From Terfezia claveryi (lineage: Eukaryota > Ascomycota > Pezizomycetes > Pezizales > Pezizaceae), in the NCBI GenBank assembly GCA_015179025.1, contig WHUX01000768.1, positions 1-11,377 on the forward strand: a DNA stretch of 11,377 nt, read 5' to 3'. Of this stretch, positions 8,090 through 11,377 are shown one piece after another. The notes under the pieces were generated by a model. It saw nothing but the letters and a program-made list of their open reading frames with translations, was not told the origin of the DNA and did no database searches. How positions within the stretch are numbered: position 1 is the stretch's first letter; each line of letters begins with the position of its first letter. Made by a program: the position numbers and the translations under genes.

Positions 8090-8870
8090 CCCTAAAGGAG
8101 TAACTTAGGAACCTGTATATTACACAAACTATACTAGGTTCTTAGACCAAATTACAGATAAAATGAGGACTGAGCTAGAATCTGAAAGAATAGTTCCATC
8201 TAGTTCACTAAACAGTATCTTTATGTTTATACAGCCTAAAAGGGATTTAGACAAGAATGGCAAGCAACAGGCCAGATTTTTGCTTTACTTTGTACCTAGA
8301 AATAAGCTAGTGCAAAAAGATAAAACACTCATGCCAAATATTAAAGCAATACTGGATTGGATAGCCAGTAAGAAATTTATCTCAGCAGTTGATCTGGTAG
8401 ATAGGTATTACAATATTAGGCATGTATATGAATCAGTAAAATATAGCACCTTTATAAATAATCTAGGAAAATTTGACTCATTAGTTATGCAATAGGGTGA
8501 CTACAATACACCTACAACTATAATGAGGGCTATGAACTGGTTATTGAGGGATTATATTAGAAGAACTGTCATAGTTTATTTGGATGACATTCTGATTAGA
8601 ACAGATACCTTGGAAGAATATAAGGAAGTGTTGAGAGGGATCTGCAGGATATTGGCTAAGGAAAAGTTTTTCTTTAACAAAAGAAATACCAAATCCTAGC
8701 TCTAAGGCTGAAAGTACTAGAATTCATTGTCACTAAGCAAGGGTTAGAAATAGATCTAGAAAAAATCAACTTAATAGCAAATTATCTTATTTCTAACTCA
8801 AAAAAGAAATTACAAAAGTTTTTAGGGATGGTTAATTACTTAAAGAAGATTTTGTCCAGAATTAGGAGCT
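8090..8870 (+). pseudogene. Reverse transcriptase domain of Pol (element B)
   Basis: It would copy the element RNA into cDNA in the particle. Visible in order: PKRDLDKNGKQQARFLLYFV (fingers, 8236-8295), NKLVQKDKTLMPNIKAIL, FISAVDLVDRYYNIRH with the first catalytic Asp (8391-8393), KYSTFINNLGKFDSLVMQ, then TAG at 8493-8495, GDYNTPTTIMRAMNWLL, and VYLDDIL with the catalytic YLDD at 8577-8588. The stop sits at the second Gln of the family block VMQQGDCNAPAT, and the Cys after GD is Tyr. The longest open piece is 8163-8495. Near 8700 the frame shifts by one (8708-8850, FIVTKQGLEIDLEKI and KLQKFLGMVNYLKK, the connection region) and returns at 8850. All three catalytic Asp survive, but the gene is dead. 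Confidence 0.88.
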
Positions 8871-8989
8871 ATAGCTAAGCTACTATTAGAATTGCAAGAG
8901 TCAACAAAAAAGCACATGTAGACTCCTCTGCATAATAAGTCATTCAAGAAAATTAAGGAGTTAATCATAAGCAATAAAGTGCTTAAACT

Positions 8990-9380
8990 AATTAATCATG
9001 ACTTAGGCCTTCCAATCTATTTAGTTATAGATGCTAGTAATATACAGATTTCAGGATGAATTGGCCAAATAAAGAATAGTATTGTTAGGCCAGTAGAATT
9101 TCACTCTAGGAAATTAAATAATGGACAAATAAATTATATAATAACTGATAAGGAATTATTAGCAATTGTTAACTCACTGAGGTATTTTAGGCCTGAACTA
9201 CAGGGTCACAAGGTGATCATCCAAACATATTATAAACCCTTAGTTATATTTATAGATAGTATCCTTGAAAGTCAGATGAAGAGAAGATGGCAAGAGACAC
9301 TGAGTTAGTTTAACCTAACTCTAGAATATATATAGGGCAAAGATAATTATATAGCAGATATATTGTCTAGAGGTGTATAT
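8990..9380 (+). pseudogene. RNase H domain of Pol (element B)
   Basis: In frame 0, LPIYLVIDASNIQISG carries the first catalytic Asp (9030-9032), VEFHSRKLNN follows, and TDKELLAIVNSLRYFRPELQ carries the catalytic Glu (9153-9155). QTYYKPL (9222-9242) stands where the family has TDHKPL or similar, so the third acidic residue is Tyr (9228-9230) and the His is Tyr too. The end reads FNLTLEYI, a TAG, then GKDNYIADILSR, the typical RNase H terminus with its last Asp. TGA follows QISG, and TAG codons break it elsewhere. It would remove the RNA strand during reverse transcription. Confidence 0.85.
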
Positions 9381-9680
9381 AGTCCCCTTAATTCCTCTTC
9401 TACTGGATAGTATTCTCACCATATAACTTCCTTACTACAATATCCAGTAGTAACAAACCACCTCTCTATCCCCATACAAACTTTCAAGAAAACTCCTCTT
9501 TCACATTCTCCATCACCAACAATACCTTCCCTATAGCTTAGAATTAGAAGAGCCACTAGGAAACCAGTATCTCCACCAACTCTTGGGAAATTCTCTCAAC
9601 ACCATCCAAAAGAGAAGGAGACTCCCTCTTCTCCAGATCACTACCATCAACCTCCCACTAAGACAAGTGCAGGAGGTTGA
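9381..9680 (+). other. Proline/serine-rich reading frame at the boundary between elements B and C
   Basis: The RNase H frame runs on with only a few stops to TGA at 9678-9680. It gives a Pro/Ser/Thr-rich, low-complexity protein (e.g. SHSPSPTIPSL, KPVSPPTLGKF, KEKETPSSPDHYHQPPT). There is no integrase zinc finger (HHCC) or DDE core. It may be the C-terminal tail of B, or more likely the N-terminus of the next gag, joined by deletion. Two perfect inverted repeats lie in it (9400-9450, 9642-9685). Confidence 0.4.
9400..9450. repeat. Perfect 10-bp inverted repeat
   Basis: CTACTGGATA (9400-9409) and TATCCAGTAG (9441-9450) pair around 31 bases, just after the end of the RNase H domain. Confidence 0.55.
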
Positions 9681-9685
9681 TGGTA
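9642..9685. repeat. Perfect 14-bp inverted repeat
   Basis: TACCATCAACCTCC (9642-9655) and GGAGGTTGATGGTA (9672-9685) pair perfectly around 16 bases. The arms are G+C-richer than the surroundings and unmutated although nearby coding sequence is decayed. Confidence 0.7.
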
Positions 9686-9689
9686 CTAG

Positions 9690-10900
9690 GCCTACTTAGT
9701 ATGATAGGGAAGGCCTGAATACAGTTTTTGAGGCTGAAAGGTACAAGCCATAGTTAAAGATGATCTGAACCTGATATGTCTAACACTCTACAAAGAAATT
9801 TCAGGCTCAGACAGCTCTAGCAGGAGCCAGTAGCAGTCCAAACTGCTGCCACCACTACTAGGGCTTAGGCCCAACAGCAACAACAAGAGGAAGAAGAGAG
9901 AGAAAGGTCAGTTACAAGAAAACCTAAATTTGAAATAGTAATTAACTAAAGACTAGTACCTTCTCTCCCTCCACTCTTGCTGTCTCTGAGGCAGAATATC
10001 TATGACAAGAGACTCTTATAGATAAGTCTTCTGACTTAGATAAACCTGAGGAATAGAAAAGAGCTAGGGAACCTATGACTATAGAACAGATAGACCAGTC
10101 CTTGAAAAGGGCTGACAGGGGTTCTGTAGTTGTAGGAAACCTTTAGGAGTAGAACTCCACTCTTGAAGGCACCTTGAAGTGAAGGGCAGCCTTACTTAAG
10201 TATAAGGATAAGGCAGACAACAAGAAGGTGCAGTTTGATCCACCACCACCACCAGGATCCTCACCTGCATCCACTATCAGCACTCTTCCTGACCTCTTCC
10301 CTGAGGAGCCAATTCCCTCCTTACCTTCCTCTAACATTACTCAGAGACAAGACTATTGTTCCTAATGTGGCAAAGTAGGCTACAAAACCTCCCAATACAA
10401 CAACAAAAATACTGGCATACTTTGTGACAAATGTTGGTCATTTGGACACTTCAAGGAAAATTGTTCTAGAACTATGAAGTTTCCTCCTCCAAGATACATC
10501 AACTACAATGAGTATACTCACCTCAGCAACAAATGCCCCTCAATAATTACCTGCACCCTGCACCCAAAGAAACTATCAAAAAATATATTGTCTACAACCA
10601 AAATAGTCATTGGTCCTACCTGTATTCTAACCTCCAAAAGTCACTACTACTAGAGAAAAAGAGATACCCAAGTGCAAATATTGTTTTGGTTATCATAACC
10701 AACACAAGAACTTTGTTAGCTTATATAATACTAGAAAAAATAATTTGAAGGCTATAAATAAGCCTATTCATAATAGTAATTACCTAAAAAAAGAGTTGGG
10801 AGTGCAGAATAATGAGGAAAAGAGTATGGAACCAGATTTAGTAATTACAGAGTGGATAAGAGATCATAATTAGAATAGCACTATAGAGAAGAGATGGAAA
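9690..10900 (+). pseudogene. Broken multi-zinc-knuckle (gag-like) protein of element C
   Basis: Pieces in order: near 9690-9790, YDREGLNTVFEAERYKP. At about 9800-9955 (frame 2), a Gln/Glu-rich segment (AQQQQQEEEERERS at 9866-9907). At 9985-10536 (frame 1), an acidic part (DKSSDLDKPEE), EPMTIEQIDQSLKRADRGSV, a basic stretch, five prolines (10229-10243), a Ser/Pro-rich linker and three CCHC knuckles. At 10533-10670 (frame 0) a fourth knuckle, and from 10673 (frame 2) a fifth, then a Lys/Asn-rich tail to about 10870. Single-base frameshifts lie near 10536 and 10670, and several TAG/TAA codons break the frames. A nucleic-acid-binding structural protein is likely. I cannot name the family. Confidence 0.55.
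10357..10714 (+). other. Array of four CCHC zinc knuckles plus a knuckle-like fifth
   Basis: Knuckle 1 (10357-10398): CS-stop-CGKVGYKTSQY, with His and last Cys now Tyr. Knuckle 2 (10423-10464): CDKCWSFGHFKENC, fully intact. Knuckle 3 (10495-10536): YINYNEYTHLSNKC, with two Cys now Tyr. Knuckle 4 (10584-10625, next frame): YIVYNQNSHWSYLY, with all three Cys now Tyr and the spacing kept. Knuckle-like 5 (10673-10714, third frame): CKYCFGYHNQHKNF, with the His displaced by one and the last Cys lost. Spacing CX2CX4HX4C holds in 1 to 4. Confidence 0.7.
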
Positions 10901-11118
10901 AAGATATAATGTTTGGACTACTGTACTTGAGGATTAAGAGAGGGGAACAGGTACCTATAGCAAAGGTACAAGATAGATTTATGTACTTGCTGAAGAATTT
11001 TATCTAGAAAATGGTTATTCCTAAAGAATATAAGTTAAAGGTAACCTTGCCTCTGAAGCCTTTATTCAACAAGCACATATCACCACTAGATTGGAGGCCT
11101 TACAAAAACAGTACATGA
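10891..11118 (+). pseudogene. Unrecognised coding fragment at the end of element C
   Basis: In frame 1 the sequence reads DIMFGLLYLRIKRGEQVPIA, a segment with FMYLLKNFI, a TAG, then KMVIPKEYKLKV and SPLDWRPYKNST up to a TGA at 11116-11118. It has protein-like composition (mixed hydrophobic and basic residues) over about 75 codons with one internal stop. It lies 180 bases after the last knuckle in another frame and is probably the same broken protein. I do not recognise the domain. Confidence 0.35.
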
Positions 11119-11377
11119 GCTTACTAACAAATAATCTTCTAGGATTTTTATAGGTAGATTGAATAATTTCTATAGAGTTATAAAAACCTATTATAGGCAG
11201 GCTATAACTATAAATATACAAGTCAGTAATAAAAGTATAAAGAGGTTATTGGTGATAAATACAAGTATAACCTAACAACTCGGGTATATTACGGACTCGA
11301 TAAAGTAAAGCTATATGAGACTTAGAACATTGCTTAGTCTTATTCTATTTACTATTTAAAGTGATAGCTTATATAGA
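11119..11377. other. AT-rich DNA, nothing identified
   Basis: No domain, repeat or LTR edge was recognised. CpG reappears here: three within 11281-11300 (CTCGGG, TACGG, CTCGAT), the first since 4478. This may mark the border of the CpG-free repeat block. Confidence 0.4.

Larger units (their letters stand above)
4490..9400 (+). mobile_element. Element B: decayed Ty3/gypsy LTR retrotransposon without recognisable integrase or 3' LTR
   Basis: The order is TATA box, PBS-like motif, leader, gag with one zinc knuckle, protease, reverse transcriptase and RNase H, the Ty3/gypsy order up to RNase H. Motifs such as VAN-LKDWDIIFGEPAL, VMQ-stop-GDYNTP and VYLDDIL place it with fungal Ty3/gypsy elements. 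The reading frame changes at least seven times between 5034 and 9680 (plus-strand frames 0, 2, 1, 0, 2, 0, 2, 0, numbering codon starts modulo 3), and dozens of stops remain. No CpG is left anywhere in it after 4478. After RNase H, where integrase should follow, there is only a short proline-rich stretch and then another gag-like ORF. Confidence 0.8.
9540..11118 (+). mobile_element. Element C: decayed gag-like unit with a zinc-knuckle array
   Basis: A broken ORF begins somewhere in the proline-rich stretch and continues to about 11118, with no recognisable protease or polymerase behind it in the window. The multi-knuckle plan differs from the single knuckle of elements A and B, so it is a different family. 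It may be a retroelement Gag, or ORF1 of a non-LTR element. Like B it holds no CpG. No LTR or PBS was found for it. Confidence 0.45.

Noticed and set aside
5034..9680. A reassigned genetic code in which TAG/TAA mean glutamine, since many stops sit at expected Gln codons.
   Set aside because: CAG and CAA are also common, several frameshifts break the genes, knuckle Cys/His are mutated to Tyr by the same base changes, and at least one stop replaces Trp. Decay explains all of it.
10143..10337. Minus-strand open frame with a Gly run.
   Set aside because: The Gly run is the reverse reading of the five-proline codon run at 10229-10243 in the plus-strand element C gag.
10357..10714. A host CNBP/Gis2-type zinc-knuckle gene.
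   Set aside because: The frame is broken by shifts and stops, most knuckles have lost Cys, and the long Gln/Glu- and Pro-rich parts and repeat context fit a decayed gag-like protein better.
1..11377. A new defence, toxin or biosynthetic system.
   Set aside because: All supported coding sequence is gag or pol remnant or gag-like. No other conserved gene is visible.

Overview
This window is a AT-rich block (roughly one third G+C by eye) of eukaryotic, most likely fungal, repeat DNA. I see no intact gene and no host gene. It consists of decayed Ty3/gypsy-type LTR retrotransposons. The lineage clue is the Pol sequence. The protease/Pol core keeps VAHLTG-DMILGEPAL on the left and DWDIIFGEPAL...ITIQP on the right, and the reverse transcriptase keeps VMQ-stop-GD-Y-NTP. 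The last matches the VMQQGDCNAPAT block I associate with Ty3/gypsy elements of Agaricomycetes (e.g. Rhizoctonia-type elements). The host is therefore probably a basidiomycete with repeat-silencing mutation; the species cannot be told from this sequence.

Layout. (1) Positions 1 to about 3.9 kb, minus strand: 5' part of element A. Read right to left it has a candidate 5' LTR (TATA at 3581-3590, three perfect hairpins downstream), a primer-binding-site-like motif (3116-3131), a leader, a broken gag (about 2644 to 764) with a degenerate zinc knuckle, and a broken protease running off the window start. (2) About 3.9 to 4.63 kb: U3-like DNA of both elements back to back, with tandem and inverted repeats. 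(3) About 4.49 to 9.4 kb, plus strand: element B. It has a TATA box, a PBS-like motif (4634-4647), a leader with 26-bp repeats, gag, protease, reverse transcriptase and RNase H, all carrying many stops and several frameshifts. No integrase or 3' LTR was recognised. (4) About 9.4 to 11.1 kb, plus strand: a proline-rich stretch, then element C, a broken gag-like ORF with a Gln/Glu-rich segment and up to five CCHC zinc knuckles. (5) The last 260 bases hold nothing I can identify.

The elements do not work together as a system; they are relics in one repeat cluster, A and B head to head. The most striking property is mutational. From 4479 to 11280 I find no CpG dinucleotide, while the first 3.9 kb has about fifty. 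In-frame stops fall mainly at expected Gln (or Trp) codons, and zinc-knuckle Cys and His are repeatedly replaced by Tyr. All of these are C-to-T changes in a CpA context on one strand or the other, as in repeat-induced point mutation or a similar methylation/deamination process.
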